Numbered from the stretch's first letter, positions 19,237 to 28,452 are shown. The stretch: DNA of 64,000 bases from Pyrinomonadaceae bacterium (GCA_036277115.1 DASUNM010000023.1:992001-1056000), one strand, 5' to 3'. Numbers and translations: made by a program. Notes: a model not told the origin generated them from the letters alone.

Positions 19237-19821
19237 GTGACTGTCCCCCCTCAGCAAGATGTGACGGCGACTCTTTTGGAGATGAGCGCCGGCGACAGCG
19301 ATGCGGCAGCGAAGTTATGGCCGCTGGTTTACGACGAGCTGCGGCGGCTCGCGGCCGCCTTCTTGCGCCGCGAACGGCCGAACCACACGTTGCAACCAAC
19401 CGCGCTCGTGCACGAAGCCTACCTGCGCTTGATCGATCAAACTCGTGTTGATTGGAAAAACCGCGCTCACTTTTGCGCCGTGGCGTCTGAGATGATGCGG
19501 CGCATTCTGGTCGACCATGCCCGCAAATACCTCGCGGCAAAACGCGGCGGGTCGGAAACCAGAATCTCTCTCGATGACGCAGTCTCTTTTCCCAACGATC
19601 TCGAAATCGACGTGGTCGCAGTCGATGAGGCATTGCTCGATCTGTCACGCCTCGACCCGCAACAGGGCCGGCTGGTCGAGCTTCGTTTTTTTGGGGGGCT
19701 GACTTTGGATGAAACGGCTGAGGTTATGGGCATCTCGCGTTCGACCGTGCAACGAGAGTGGGACATGGCCAAAGCGTGGTTGTACAACCAACTTAAGAAG
19801 GTCTCGGACAATGACACCTGA
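19237..19821 (+). CDS. ECF-type RNA polymerase sigma factor, TIGR02999-like
   Basis: This 194-residue protein has the two conserved sigma-70 regions and nothing else. Region 2 (about 25-95) has LWPLVYDELRRLAA, LQPTALVHEAYLRL and FCAVASEMMRRILVDHAR, the signature of the TIGR02999 group found mainly in Acidobacteria and Planctomycetes. Region 4 (about 130-185) has LSRLDPQQGRLVELRFFGG and the helix-turn-helix LDETAEVMGISRSTVQREW. The start is taken as GTG 19237 from its position just after a TATAAT box. Its last 11 bases overlap the start of the downstream kinase gene, so the two products are made together. No anti-sigma gene is present. The region 2 helix has Thr51 and Thr55 just before LVHEAYLRL, where classical ECF sigmas are acidic. 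Confidence 0.88.
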   Translation: MTVPPQQDVTATLLEMSAGDSDAAAKLWPLVYDELRRLAAAFLRRERPNHTLQPTALVHEAYLRLIDQTRVDWKNRAHFCAVASEMMRRILVDHARKYLAAKRGGSETRISLDDAVSFPNDLEIDVVAVDEALLDLSRLDPQQGRLVELRFFGGLTLDETAEVMGISRSTVQREWDMAKAWLYNQLKKVSDNDT

Positions 19822-22345
19822 GCGCTATCAAAAGGTGAAAGCTTTGTTCTACGCGGCGCGGAAACTTGAACCGCAGGCGTGCGCGGACCTGCTGTCAGAC
19901 AATTGCAATGGCGACAGCGAGCTGCGCAATGCCGTTGAAGAACTACTGGCGTCTGCGGGCAAGGTCGAGGCTTTCATAGAGAAGCCTGCCTACGCTGTCA
20001 TTGCTCATACGCTGGCGGGCGATGTGACGCACTCACCGGTCGAAGGCAAACGCATCGGCCAGTACCAGGTAGTGCGCAAGTTGGGCGAAGGCGGCATGGG
20101 GGCGGTCTATCTGGCCCAGCGCGCCGATGACCTCTATCAAAAGCAGGTAGCGATCAAGCTAATACGGCGAGGCTTTGATAATAGCGAGCTGTTAAGGCGT
20201 TTCTATACTGAGCGCCAGATTCTCGCCGCGCTGGATCATCCGAACATCGCCAGACTCCTTGACGGCGGGACCACGGAAGATGGCGTCCCGTATTATGTGA
20301 TGGAATATGTTGAGGGACGGCCGCTGCTCGAATATTGCGACGAGCAAGGGGTCACGAACGAAGGACGACTGAAGCTCTTTCGCACCGTCTGTTCCGCGGT
20401 CCAGCATGCCCATCAGAATCTGATTATTCACCGCGATTTAAAGCCCAACAACATCCTCGTCACGAGCGATGGAAATCCCAAGTTGCTGGATTTCGGCATC
20501 GCCAAGGTCTTTCAACCTCATGCGGAAGCCGGAGCGATAGAGGTCACCGTTACCGACTTGCGCGTGATGACTCCGGAATATGCCAGTCCAGAACAGATCA
20601 TCGGTCAGCCGGTTACCACGGCGAGCGATATCTATTCGTTGGGAGTGATTTTCTATCAACTGTTGACCGGTCAACGTCCCTATCGTTTTCGCAGCCACCT
20701 GCCACAGGACATTGCGAAAGCGATTTGCGAAACGGAACCCGAAAAGCCGAGCGCGGCCCTCAAAAGCCAGTCATTGGAAAACGGCAATGGCCAACCAGGC
20801 CGAAAACAAACCCGTCAAGTAGAAGCCGGGGACCGGCATTTACGAGGCGACCTGGACAATATTGCTTTAATGGCGCTGCGCAAGGAACCGCAGCGGCGTT
20901 ACGCCACCGTCGAACAGTTTTCCGAAGACATCCGCAGGCATCTGCAGGGCCTGCCGGTCATCGCCCGCCGCGATACTTTCGCTTACCGGACCAGCAAGTT
21001 CGTCAGACGCAACCGCTACGGGGTCATGGCCGCCGCGTTGGTGGTGGGGCTTTTGCTCGCCGGCGTTGTCGGCATTATTCGTCAGTCCAGAATCGTAGCA
21101 GCCGAACGCGACCGGGCGCGAACCGAACAAGTCAAAGCCGAACGCATCAACAAGTTCTATCAGGACATGTTGGCGCGCGCCAACTCTCGCTGGTATGCAC
21201 CCGGCAGCGGGAAAAAGGCCGATGTGACCGTTATCGACGCTTTGAATGAAGCCTCAAGCAGAATTGAACACGAACTGAACGACGAGCCGGCGGTGAAAGC
21301 CGAAATCCTGACGACAATCGGCGACACGTACGGAGCCTTGGGGCGGCCTGAGCTCTCCGAACGTCCATTTCAGCTGGCCTTGAATCTGCGCCGCAGTTTG
21401 TTCGCGAATAATCACATCAAGGTGGCTGAAAGCCTTTACTACCTGGCAGGAGCAAAATCCCTGACGGGGAAAGTCGAAGAAGCCGAGAGTCTCTACAAAC
21501 AAGCGCTGGATATTCAGCGGCAGAGGCCTAGTGAAGGCAATAACCTTCCTTACATGTTGCTCGAATACGGCGCCTTATTGAAGGGTAAGAACGACCAAGC
21601 CGCACTTTCGCATTATCGTGAAGCGTTGGCGATTTTTCAGCAGCGCAACGGACCTGAGCACATTACGGTGGGCGTCGCACGTGATTACATCGGCAAACTT
21701 AACCTGGAGCGGGGAGACTTTGAGAAAGCCGAGGCGGAATATCGAGAAGCCATAAGGCTATTCGGAAACGAGCAGAATACTTATCTCGCCAAGTTGCACG
21801 AGCGATTGGGACAGATTCTGGCAACGAAGAAGATCTACCACGAAGCGGAGTCCCAGATGCGGCGAGCGCTGGAGCTTTATTTGCTCACCTATGATGGGAA
21901 TGATTGGAACTCCGTCGCGGTGAAAATGCAGCTGGAGAATATAGTCTGCCTTAAAGGCCAATGCCCCACGGCGAAAGCCGAGATGGAAAAGATTTTCGCG
22001 ACGCAGAAAACTCTCCTCGATCCGAACAGCAAGGAGTTTTCTTCGCTACTGTTTTACCTGGGCATCATTCTGACAAAAAACGGGGAGCCTAAACGAGCTG
22101 AGAGTTATCTTCGCGAATCGATACGGATCTGGAGCGCAATAGACCCATCGAAGCCTTCCGCATCTTTGGGCAATGGCCTCGGCGAGTGTTTACTTGCCCA
22201 GGGTCGTTATGCCGAGGCAGAGCCCTTGTTATTGGCGTGGCACAACGCAATCAAGAGTGACGTGCCACACAGTCCGCGAATCAAAGCCGCTACCGAAAAT
22301 CTGCAGAAGCTCTATCAGGAATGGGGTAAGCCCGCAAAGTACTAG
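19811..22345 (+). CDS. Membrane serine/threonine protein kinase with extracytoplasmic TPR domain
   Basis: This 844-residue protein has an N-terminal helical segment (1-80), a Hanks-type kinase domain (about 83-365) with LGEGGMGAVY, Lys116 in VAIK, catalytic HRDLKPNN (Asp209), DFG (227-229) and TPEYASPEQ, then one membrane helix (about 404-425) and a C-terminal region of tetratricopeptide repeats (about 480-840). This is the PknB/StkP-like topology with a TPR sensor instead of PASTA domains. All catalytic residues are present. The ATG at 19811 lies inside the sigma gene (11-base overlap), so translation is coupled. The pairing suggests the kinase controls the sigma factor, directly or through phosphorylation; this is inference from context. 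Confidence 0.92.
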   Translation: MTPERYQKVKALFYAARKLEPQACADLLSDNCNGDSELRNAVEELLASAGKVEAFIEKPAYAVIAHTLAGDVTHSPVEGKRIGQYQVVRKLGEGGMGAVYLAQRADDLYQKQVAIKLIRRGFDNSELLRRFYTERQILAALDHPNIARLLDGGTTEDGVPYYVMEYVEGRPLLEYCDEQGVTNEGRLKLFRTVCSAVQHAHQNLIIHRDLKPNNILVTSDGNPKLLDFGIAKVFQPHAEAGAIEVTVTDLRVMTPEYASPEQIIGQPVTTASDIYSLGVIFYQLLTGQRPYRFRSHLPQDIAKAICETEPEKPSAALKSQSLENGNGQPGRKQTRQVEAGDRHLRGDLDNIALMALRKEPQRRYATVEQFSEDIRRHLQGLPVIARRDTFAYRTSKFVRRNRYGVMAAALVVGLLLAGVVGIIRQSRIVAAERDRARTEQVKAERINKFYQDMLARANSRWYAPGSGKKADVTVIDALNEASSRIEHELNDEPAVKAEILTTIGDTYGALGRPELSERPFQLALNLRRSLFANNHIKVAESLYYLAGAKSLTGKVEEAESLYKQALDIQRQRPSEGNNLPYMLLEYGALLKGKNDQAALSHYREALAIFQQRNGPEHITVGVARDYIGKLNLERGDFEKAEAEYREAIRLFGNEQNTYLAKLHERLGQILATKKIYHEAESQMRRALELYLLTYDGNDWNSVAVKMQLENIVCLKGQCPTAKAEMEKIFATQKTLLDPNSKEFSSLLFYLGIILTKNGEPKRAESYLRESIRIWSAIDPSKPSASLGNGLGECLLAQGRYAEAEPLLLAWHNAIKSDVPHSPRIKAATENLQKLYQEWGKPAKY

Positions 22346-22475
22346 CCGCTCCGTCGGAAGCACTGGTTTCGCATAATCAGCCAAACGGATGCGCGGACAT
22401 GCAGACGCGCTCCAACCTATCTCCCATTCAGAAGTCCCGGTAACGTTGGTCAGATGAATTCAACAGTTCGGACAG

Positions 22476-22964
22476 TTAAGCGGGATCGCCATCGCTGAAA
22501 ATCTGCGCCAGGTGATGCTTCAAATGATCGACGTAGTCTTTCATTAAATATTCGAGGGTGACCGGCTCCGCTTTAGGGACGGTCTTGAAAGCGATTTCCT
22601 GCAGAGTGTGCAGCGTGCACGGCGTGTTCAGCTTTGCCTGGTCGGCGTGCGACATCACATGGTGCAGGTGCAGATTGTAAGTGCGCCAAAGTTCGACGAG
22701 CTGTGGCCACGGCGCATCCTGATAGTGGTTCGTGCGTACCCAGTCGTCCTGATCGTAACCGGGAAACACTAGATCATCTTTCAACTGTCCCAGCACGAAA
22801 CGCGCGTGGTTGTTGGTCGCAGAGTCGATCAAGTGCCCGAGTATTTGTTTTGACGACCAGTGATCTTCGGTGCGTGGCTGCGCCGCCTGCGCTTCGTCAA
22901 TCGTGCGCAAACGATCCGAGGCAGACTCAACCGTCTTGCGAAAGTCTCTAAGCCAATCTTGCAT
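22476..22964 (-). CDS. DinB-like four-helix metal-binding protein
   Basis: This 162-residue protein has the DinB/YfiT-like fold: a helix with SSKQILGHLIDSATNNHAR providing the first metal-binding His residues and a C-terminal helix DYVDHLKHHLAQI providing the others. Members are thiol transferases or unknown enzymes; the name DinB here is the Bacillus family, not DNA polymerase IV. It lies 12 bases downstream of purM on the same strand and is probably cotranscribed with it. No function can be assigned from the sequence. Confidence 0.8.
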   Translation of the reverse strand: MQDWLRDFRKTVESASDRLRTIDEAQAAQPRTEDHWSSKQILGHLIDSATNNHARFVLGQLKDDLVFPGYDQDDWVRTNHYQDAPWPQLVELWRTYNLHLHHVMSHADQAKLNTPCTLHTLQEIAFKTVPKAEPVTLEYLMKDYVDHLKHHLAQIFSDGDPA

Positions 22965-22976
22965 TGCCTCTCCTCT

Positions 22977-24008
22977 TTATATAAGAACTACGCGCCGGTC
23001 ACCGTTCACGATGCGGCCGACTTCATAGCAGGCTTCGCCTGTCGATGCGATGTGTGTTTTTATTCCGGCGGCTTCCGAGGGCTCACAGACGACGACCATG
23101 CCGATTCCCATGTTGAATGTGCGGAACATCTCGGACTCGTCGATGTTGCCGAGGCGCTGAAGCAAATTGAACACGGGAAGAGCCGGCCACGCACCGCGTT
23201 GAATCTCGGCGTTGGTGGCCTCAGGCAAAATCCTCGGAATGTTTTCGAGCAAGCCGCCGCCGGTAATGTGCGCGAGTCCTTTAATATTGCCGCGATCGAG
23301 AAGGCCTTCGAGCGGGCGCAGGTAACTCACATGCCGGCGCAGCAGCACTTCGCCGGCCGTGCCTTCGGCTTCATCCAGGTGGGTTGCGACGGTGTAGCCC
23401 GCGTCCTCGAAAAAAAGTTTGCGCGCAAGCGAATAACCGTTCGTGTGCAAACCGGCTGACGGCAAACCGAGTATGACGTCGCCCGCTTCGATCGTTTGCC
23501 CGTCGATGATGTGTTCGCGATCGACTACGCCGACGATGAACCCGGCCACGTCGTATTCGCCTGCGGAATAGAAACCCGGCATCTCAGCAGTCTCGCCGCC
23601 CAACAGCACGCAGCCGTTTTCGCGACAGCCGTCGGTGATGCCTTCGATCACACTGGCGATTACATCGGGCGAGAGTTTTCCCGTCGCCACGTAATCGAGA
23701 AAGAAAAGCGGCCGCGCGCCCTGCACCAGAATGTCGTTAACACAGTGATTCACCAGGTCGCGCCCGACTGTGTTGTGCACGCCGGTTTCGAATGCGACCT
23801 TAAGTTTCGTGCCGACACCGTCCGCGGAAGCGACGAGGACAGGCTGACGCATTCCGGGGAAGGCGCCGTCGAACATGCCGCCGAAGCTGCCGATGTCGGA
23901 GAGGGTGCGCGCGTTAAATGTCCGCCGTGCGAGTTCTTTGATTTTTTCGGTGGCGCGATTCGCGGCGTCAATATCGACGCCGGCGTCGGCGTAGGTTGCG
24001 GGTTTCAT
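22977..24008 (-). CDS. purM: Phosphoribosylformylglycinamidine cyclo-ligase PurM (AIR synthetase)
   Basis: This 343-residue enzyme closes the imidazole ring of 5-aminoimidazole ribonucleotide using ATP, step five of purine synthesis. The family signatures are present: YADAGVDIDAANRATEKI at the N-terminus, GVGTKLKVAF, HCVNDILVQGARPLFFLDY, GGETAEMPGFY, GLPSAGLHTNGYSLAR and HITGGGLLENIPRILP. Length and start are standard. The gene heads a leftward pair with the DinB-like gene. A dispersed palindrome occupies the gap between it and the metallohydrolase gene upstream. Confidence 0.96.
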   Translation of the reverse strand: MKPATYADAGVDIDAANRATEKIKELARRTFNARTLSDIGSFGGMFDGAFPGMRQPVLVASADGVGTKLKVAFETGVHNTVGRDLVNHCVNDILVQGARPLFFLDYVATGKLSPDVIASVIEGITDGCRENGCVLLGGETAEMPGFYSAGEYDVAGFIVGVVDREHIIDGQTIEAGDVILGLPSAGLHTNGYSLARKLFFEDAGYTVATHLDEAEGTAGEVLLRRHVSYLRPLEGLLDRGNIKGLAHITGGGLLENIPRILPEATNAEIQRGAWPALPVFNLLQRLGNIDESEMFRTFNMGIGMVVVCEPSEAAGIKTHIASTGEACYEVGRIVNGDRRVVLI

Positions 24009-24013
24009 AAGCT

Positions 24014-24126
24014 AGTGAATCGTAAATGGTAAATCGTAAATAGATCTCTTTTCCAAGGTCCGCGCCGATAGAACGCGTCGCGCCTGGCGTCTGAATCTAT
24101 TCACCATTCACGATTTACTATTCACT
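24014..24126. repeat. AT-rich inverted repeat (CGTAAATGGT type)
   Basis: AGTGAATCGTAAATGGTAAATCGTAAATAG at 24014 onward is inverted at about 24097-24126 as a related ATTCACCATTCACGATTTACTATTCACT sequence (described here by its ends AGTGAAT and ATTCACT). The right arm covers the stop codon of the metallohydrolase gene. The whole gap between that gene and purM is this element. Confidence 0.65.
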
Positions 24127-25267
24127 TCCTTTTCGGCGTCGCTCTCGGTTTCGGCGGCGGACCGAAATCGCCGTACGCGATAAATCCGGATCGCGACGAA
24201 TCATCTTTCGACCCTTCGCGTCCCACCCAGACATCTTCAGTCGTTTCTTTAGCCGGCTTGATATCGTAGAGCTTGCTGGAATCGAGTCTGCCTTTCGTCG
24301 TGATCGTTATCTCGCCCTGCAGATCAGTGCGATAGACTTTCGCGTTTATGCCCTTCAGCCGGTCGAGCACGGTTTGCGACGGGTGGCTGTAACGGTTCCA
24401 CGCCCCCGTCGAGATGATTGCCGCTTCCGGCTTCACGCGCTTGATGAAGTCCTCCGAACTCGCGTACTTCGATCCGTGATGCGCGATCTTGATGACCTTG
24501 GCGGTGAGGTCAGCATCCCGGCTGAGCAGCCTCGATTCCGTTTGCTCTTCGGCGTCACCCATCAGAAGCATCGTGAAGCCGCCGTAATCCAACCGCAAAA
24601 CGATTGAGTTTGCGTTCGGCTCGTTGCCGCCGGCTTTCATTTGATCCTTGGTGAAGAACGGCTCGTTGGGCGCGAGCACCGTCAGGATCGCGCCACCGCC
24701 CAGATCCATCTTCTGACCCGGCTCAGCTTTCTGGTGCTGGGCGCCGGACTTTTGCAAAGCTTCCTTGTATTCATCGAAGAAGCTGGTGACCGTTTTCGCC
24801 CGCGTTCTTCTCGGGGCCGGAGTCGGCGTCGCTCTCGCACCGCTTCTCGCCGGCGTCGGTGACGGAGCAGGCGTCGACATGTCAACTCCGTTGTCGATCA
24901 CCGTATCGACTTTAATTCCATTTAATACTTCATCAGCCGCGCCAATGTGATCCGGGTGCGGATGCGTCGCGATGAAGTAGTCGAGCTTTTCAACTTTGTG
25001 ACGCTTCAACGCTTCGAGCACGACTTTGCCTTTTCCGGCATCGCCGGCGTCGATCAGGACGGACTTACCACCGGGCGCTAAAATCAGAGTCGCCTCACCT
25101 TCGACCGGGCCCACATCGAGCATAACGATCTTCAGTTCGCCTGTCGGTTTCGGCGGCTGTGTGCGCCACCAGGGCAATCCCCACTTAACGAATGCGAACG
25201 TACCGCCACCCAGCAGGAGCACCAGCACCGCAATCACACATCCGCATCCGCGAGTTGAACGTTTCAT
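24122..25267 (-). CDS. ComEC/Rec2-like secreted metallo-beta-lactamase-fold hydrolase
   Basis: This 381-residue protein has an N-terminal membrane anchor (about 10-28, after a CGC cluster) and a metallo-beta-lactamase fold with HPHPDHIG (His102, His104, Asp106, His107), LMGDAEEQTE and IAHHGSKYASS, the arrangement of the C-terminal hydrolase domain of ComEC. The ComEC channel part is missing, so it is one of the stand-alone forms, perhaps a secreted nuclease or phosphodiesterase. A Thr/Pro/Ala/Arg-rich low-complexity insert (about 125-155) interrupts the fold after the first metal motif. I use the ATG at 25267; an in-frame TTG at 25282 is also possible. There is no clear ribosome-binding site. 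Confidence 0.85.
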   Translation of the reverse strand: MKRSTRGCGCVIAVLVLLLGGGTFAFVKWGLPWWRTQPPKPTGELKIVMLDVGPVEGEATLILAPGGKSVLIDAGDAGKGKVVLEALKRHKVEKLDYFIATHPHPDHIGAADEVLNGIKVDTVIDNGVDMSTPAPSPTPARSGARATPTPAPRRTRAKTVTSFFDEYKEALQKSGAQHQKAEPGQKMDLGGGAILTVLAPNEPFFTKDQMKAGGNEPNANSIVLRLDYGGFTMLLMGDAEEQTESRLLSRDADLTAKVIKIAHHGSKYASSEDFIKRVKPEAAIISTGAWNRYSHPSQTVLDRLKGINAKVYRTDLQGEITITTKGRLDSSKLYDIKPAKETTEDVWVGREGSKDDSSRSGFIAYGDFGPPPKPRATPKRK

Positions 25268-25375
25268 TTGAATTTGCGCCAAGTATAGTTCACTTCGGTT
25301 TGGAAGTCGGAGTTGCGAGCAGTGAAACTGTGATCCTGGAACAGAAAAATTCTGATGATTGCCGAGCGCTCCGCG

Positions 25376-26272
25376 TCATCCTCGCGCTTTTGTTGCGGGG
25401 AATAGGAACCTGAGCACCTTGTTCATTCTCAGTGCCCACGCAATATCTTCGTGCCTGGCCCGTTTGTCTTCGAAGTAATAAAGGTCTGAGTCGAGCGCCC
25501 AGCCCTTCTCAGTCAGCGCATCGCGCAACCGTCTCGCGTTTTTGTCCATCCCTGCGCCTTCCTCGGAACCCACATCGAGCCAGATACGCTGCTCGGGCTT
25601 GGCAGTTAACGACTTGACGCTGCGCAAGATGACGCCGCGATCCCACCAGACTGAGGGCGACATGACGGCCAGCTTGCCGAAGGTCTGAGGGTAACGCAGC
25701 CCGAGATGCATCGCCATAATCCCACCCAAAGAAGCGCCGCCCAATCCCGTGTGCGCGGCGTCCGGAAGCGTCCGATACTCGCGGTCAATGAACGGCTTTA
25801 CCTCCTCGACCAGCATGCGACCTGTCTCTTCGCCCTTGCCTCCCTTACCTGAGAAGCGCGTGGGCGTGTACTCGTCCGTGCGATCTTCCCATGTCCCACC
25901 GTGTTCGACGCCCACGATGATCAGCGGTTCGATCAGCTGGGCCTCAATAAGCAGCCTCGCCGTCTCGTCAACCTCCCAGATGACGAAGGAGTTTGCCCCG
26001 TCGAAGAGATAGAGCACTGGATAGCGCTTCGCCTCATTCGTCAGATAGTCAGGCGGGAGATAAACGAAGAGCTGGCGGGACTTTGGCAGAAATTGAGATT
26101 TGAAGTCCGGATGGAAGCGGACATGGGGCGGCAACTGCCGCGTCCTCTGCCCCTTCTGCGCCCAGCCCCACGGGGCGTAAGCGCAGCCGAGCAGCAGCAC
26201 GACCATGGCCACGACAGGCCGGGCGAGCTTGAGGTTGGAGTTAGCCACAGAGGACACAGAGAAGACCGGCAA
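25376..26272 (-). CDS. Secreted alpha/beta-hydrolase, enterochelin-esterase-like
   Basis: This protein of up to 298 residues has a hydrophobic export segment (about 20-38, ending WGWAQ) and an alpha/beta-hydrolase of the Fes/esterase-D (COG2382/COG2819) type. Motifs are RQLFVYLPPDY, PVLYLFDGAN, IIVGVEHGG, the nucleophile elbow GLGGASLGG with its Ser, MSPSVWWD and a C-terminal RHEDIAWALRM supplying the His. The natural substrate is not known. The first residues of the open frame are encoded by a dispersed repeat (26241-26265). The GTG at 26248, within that repeat, would give the more normal signal peptide MANSNLKLARPV, so the true start is uncertain. Confidence 0.82.
   Translation of the reverse strand: MPVFSVSSVANSNLKLARPVVAMVVLLLGCAYAPWGWAQKGQRTRQLPPHVRFHPDFKSQFLPKSRQLFVYLPPDYLTNEAKRYPVLYLFDGANSFVIWEVDETARLLIEAQLIEPLIIVGVEHGGTWEDRTDEYTPTRFSGKGGKGEETGRMLVEEVKPFIDREYRTLPDAAHTGLGGASLGGIMAMHLGLRYPQTFGKLAVMSPSVWWDRGVILRSVKSLTAKPEQRIWLDVGSEEGAGMDKNARRLRDALTEKGWALDSDLYYFEDKRARHEDIAWALRMNKVLRFLFPATKARG
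26241..26265. repeat. Dispersed repeat, CTCTGTGTCCTCTGTGG type (copy 1)
   Basis: Read leftward the sequence is CTTCTCTGTGTCCTCTGTGG followed by CTAA. Nearly the same text occurs at 35396-35420, in the same orientation relative to the next gene and at the same place, the start of a reading frame. Both copies contain a GTG that can start the gene. Confidence 0.7.
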
Positions 26273-26360
26273 AGGCTAAGCGCTAAGGGAAGAGGCAAGG
26301 GCTAAGAACAGACGGTTATTGATTCACCTGCACCTGTATCCAGCTCTTAGCTCTTAGCTC
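26267..26360. repeat. Degenerate GCTAAG/CTTAGC inverted repeat
   Basis: AAGGCTAAGCGCTAAGG and GGGCTAAG on the left are loosely inverted as AGCTCTTAGCTCTTAGCTC (26342-26360) on the right. The right arm covers the stop codon of the threonine aldolase gene at 26354-26356. The element fills the gap between that gene and the esterase gene. Confidence 0.45.
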
Positions 26361-27385
26361 ACGACGCTTTGGAATTCGCGTAACGCGGTTTCAATATCCG
26401 GGCGCGCGACGTCGTAATGCGTGACCATGCGAATCGACGTTCCGAATCCGATCGCCAGGACGCCCCGCTCGCGCAGTTCCGCACAAATGCCGTCAGCGGT
26501 CTTTCCGGTTTCGGCCACGTCAATGATCACGATATTCGTGACAACTCGCTCCGGATCGATCTTGATTCCGGGAAGTTCCGCCAATCCCACGGCCAGCCGG
26601 CTCGCGTTCTCGTGATCTTCGTGCAGCCGCTTCGGAGTTTCCTGCAAGGCCACCAGACCCGCAGCCGCGATCACGCCGGCTTGTCGCATTCCACCGCCGA
26701 GCATCTTGCGCACTGATCGCGCCTGGTCGATGAAGGCTTTCGAGCCGAGCAACACCGATCCCACCGGCGCACCCAGACCCTTAGACAAGCAAAACATCAC
26801 TGAGTCAACCGGTCGGGCCAGGTCAGCTACCGATTCACCCAGCGCCGTCGCCGCGTTAAAAATTCGTGCGCCATCAAGGTGGACCGGCAACTTCATCGCA
26901 TGCGCGTGTTCGCAAATGTCTTCCACGCGCGCGCGGGACATCACCGATCCGCCGGCGAGGTTGTGCGAATTCTCGACCGCGATCAGTCCGGTCGGCGCCA
27001 TGTAGTAAGCCGCATTGGCGTGAAGCGCAGCCGCGATCTCGTCCCATGTCAGGATGCCGCTGCCGTCTTTGCTGTGCACGGGCCGCGCGACGCAACCTGA
27101 GAACGCCGCCATTGTGGCCATCTCGAAGTTGTAGATGTGTCCGCGCTCTTCAATGACGACTTCGTGGCCGTGTCGCGTGTGCAACTTCACCGCGATCTGA
27201 TTTCCCATCGAACCGGTCGGCACATACAGGGCGGCTTCCTTCTGAAAAATCTCAGCCGCCAGTTCCTGCAAACGATTGACGGTTGGATCTTCGCCGTAGA
27301 CGTCGTCGCCGACTTCGGCTTCGGCCATGGCGCGCCGCATCGCCGGCGTAGGTTTAGTGACAGTGTCGCTGCGTAAATCGATCAT
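26354..27385 (-). CDS. ltaE: Low-specificity threonine aldolase
   Basis: This 343-residue PLP enzyme cleaves threonine (and allo-threonine) to glycine and acetaldehyde. Family signatures: [17 protein letters not shown] at the start, [45 protein letters not shown], and [12 protein letters not shown] with the Schiff-base Lys. The length is standard. The start ATG at 27385 is unambiguous; the DNA directly upstream is a dispersed palindrome. The neighbouring genes are not functionally related. Confidence 0.94.
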   Translation of the reverse strand: MIDLRSDTVTKPTPAMRRAMAEAEVGDDVYGEDPTVNRLQELAAEIFQKEAALYVPTGSMGNQIAVKLHTRHGHEVVIEERGHIYNFEMATMAAFSGCVARPVHSKDGSGILTWDEIAAALHANAAYYMAPTGLIAVENSHNLAGGSVMSRARVEDICEHAHAMKLPVHLDGARIFNAATALGESVADLARPVDSVMFCLSKGLGAPVGSVLLGSKAFIDQARSVRKMLGGGMRQAGVIAAAGLVALQETPKRLHEDHENASRLAVGLAELPGIKIDPERVVTNIVIIDVAETGKTADGICAELRERGVLAIGFGTSIRMVTHYDVARPDIETALREFQSVVS

Positions 27386-27387
27386 AT

Positions 27388-27445
27388 GGGACAGGCTTCA
27401 GTCGGTATTTGTAAAAAGGAGACACAGACTAAAGTCTGTGCTACT
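27388..27445. repeat. Dispersed palindrome, family B (ACAGACTNNAGTCTGTG type), degenerate
   Basis: ACAGGCTTCAGTCGGTATTTG and CACAGACTAAAGTCTGTGCTACT are the two halves of an element whose intact form is at 35702-35762. It starts 3 bases upstream of the threonine aldolase ATG. Confidence 0.65.
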
Positions 27446-27516
27446 TGGCGCGGACTTTATCACATATTCACAGGGGAATTCGGGCAGAAACCGTGCTTTT
27501 GCGGAAGATCAACGGG

Positions 27517-28020
27517 TCACGAGGACTCGGGCTGCATGGAAGAATCGTCAGCAGCGGCGTGCACAAAGATGCAACGGCCTTCGAAGACAGCGCCGGGCTC
27601 AATAGACAGCGCCACAGTTTCGATGTCGCCGACGACGCGGGCCGATCCGCCGAGTTCGACCTTCCGCTTGGCGCGAATGTCACCGCGCACGCAGCCATTG
27701 ATCGTCGCATCATGGACTGAGATGTCAGCGTCGACTTCGCCGTCGGCTTCGACGATCAGATGGCCTTCGTCCGAACGGATGACTCCGGCAGCGTACCCGT
27801 TGATCCGCAAGTTACCTTCGAAGGCTATCTCGCGCGGCGGTAGCGGCGTCGCGACCGCCACCGAATCCAAAGGGTGATCTGTTTCGTTTCTTGAAGTGTC
27901 GCTGACGTTAAGCCAGTCTTCAACGACCTCGTCGGGATCGCGCGCGAGATCCGGGCGAGAATCCTCCGGGCTCAAAATCGGCACGGGTTTGAAGGTCAGA
28001 GTTTCCGCTTCCTGTGACAC
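27517..28020 (-). CDS. Bactofilin (polymer-forming cytoskeletal protein)
   Basis: This 167-residue protein has a disordered acidic N-terminal part (1-65) and a right-handed beta-helix of short repeats (about 68-150; NLRINGYAAG, HLIVEADGEVDADI, ATINGCVRGDI, VELGGSARVVGDI). That is the bactofilin fold, which assembles into nucleotide-free filaments involved in cell shape and positioning. It starts with GTG at 28020, 12 bases after the stop of a second bactofilin gene on the same strand. The pair is probably cotranscribed and may copolymerise. The ribosome-binding site is weak. Confidence 0.87.
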   Translation of the reverse strand: MSQEAETLTFKPVPILSPEDSRPDLARDPDEVVEDWLNVSDTSRNETDHPLDSVAVATPLPPREIAFEGNLRINGYAAGVIRSDEGHLIVEADGEVDADISVHDATINGCVRGDIRAKRKVELGGSARVVGDIETVALSIEPGAVFEGRCIFVHAAADDSSMQPESS

Positions 28021-28032
28021 GACGGTCGGTAG

Positions 28033-28452
28033 CTACCCTGCGGTCTTCAGCATGCGGCAGTCGCCGTGAAAAGTAGCACCGGGTTTTATGGAGAGCAAGG
28101 GGGTTGAAATGTTGCCATTGATGACCGCGCCGCGTCCAAGTTCCACGCGCTCGCGCGCGAACACATCGCCGTTGACTTCGCCGCTAATGATCGCCACGCC
28201 GACTTCGATCTGCGCATCGACCGTTGCCGCGTCGTCAACGATCAGAGTGCCGCGTTCCGATTGCACCTTACCGCGAATGTGACCGTTGATTCGCAGCAGG
28301 TCTTTGAAAGAAAGCTCGCCATCGAGTTCCGGATCGGAATCGGATCGCACACGCTGTTTGACCATCAGTCCGCCGCCACTCGCCGTCAACTGCCCCGATA
28401 TGAGACCGTCCACGGGCATGTAGCCGCGATAAGTTGCTTCACCGGTAATCAC
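28033..28452 (-). CDS. Bactofilin (polymer-forming cytoskeletal protein), start uncertain
   Basis: At least 139 residues of beta-helix repeats (GYMPVDGLISGQL, LRINGHIRGKV, TLIVDDAATVDAQI, AIISGEVNGDVFARERVELG, AVINGNISTP) identify a bactofilin. The first usable start codon is GTG 28452, which cuts into the first strand of the domain. The same frame stays open for another 76 codons upstream (to a stop at 28682-28684) and reads like a normal basic/Pro-rich bactofilin tail, but contains no ATG, GTG or TTG. A CTG at 28629 with AAAGGA nine bases before it is a candidate start, giving 198 residues. It lies 12 bases upstream of the other bactofilin gene. Confidence 0.82.
   Translation of the reverse strand: MITGEATYRGYMPVDGLISGQLTASGGGLMVKQRVRSDSDPELDGELSFKDLLRINGHIRGKVQSERGTLIVDDAATVDAQIEVGVAIISGEVNGDVFARERVELGRGAVINGNISTPLLSIKPGATFHGDCRMLKTAG

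Noticed and set aside
20335..21249. 304-codon frame inside the kinase gene
   Set aside because: Same strand, wrong frame, arginine-rich composition; the kinase frame explains this DNA.
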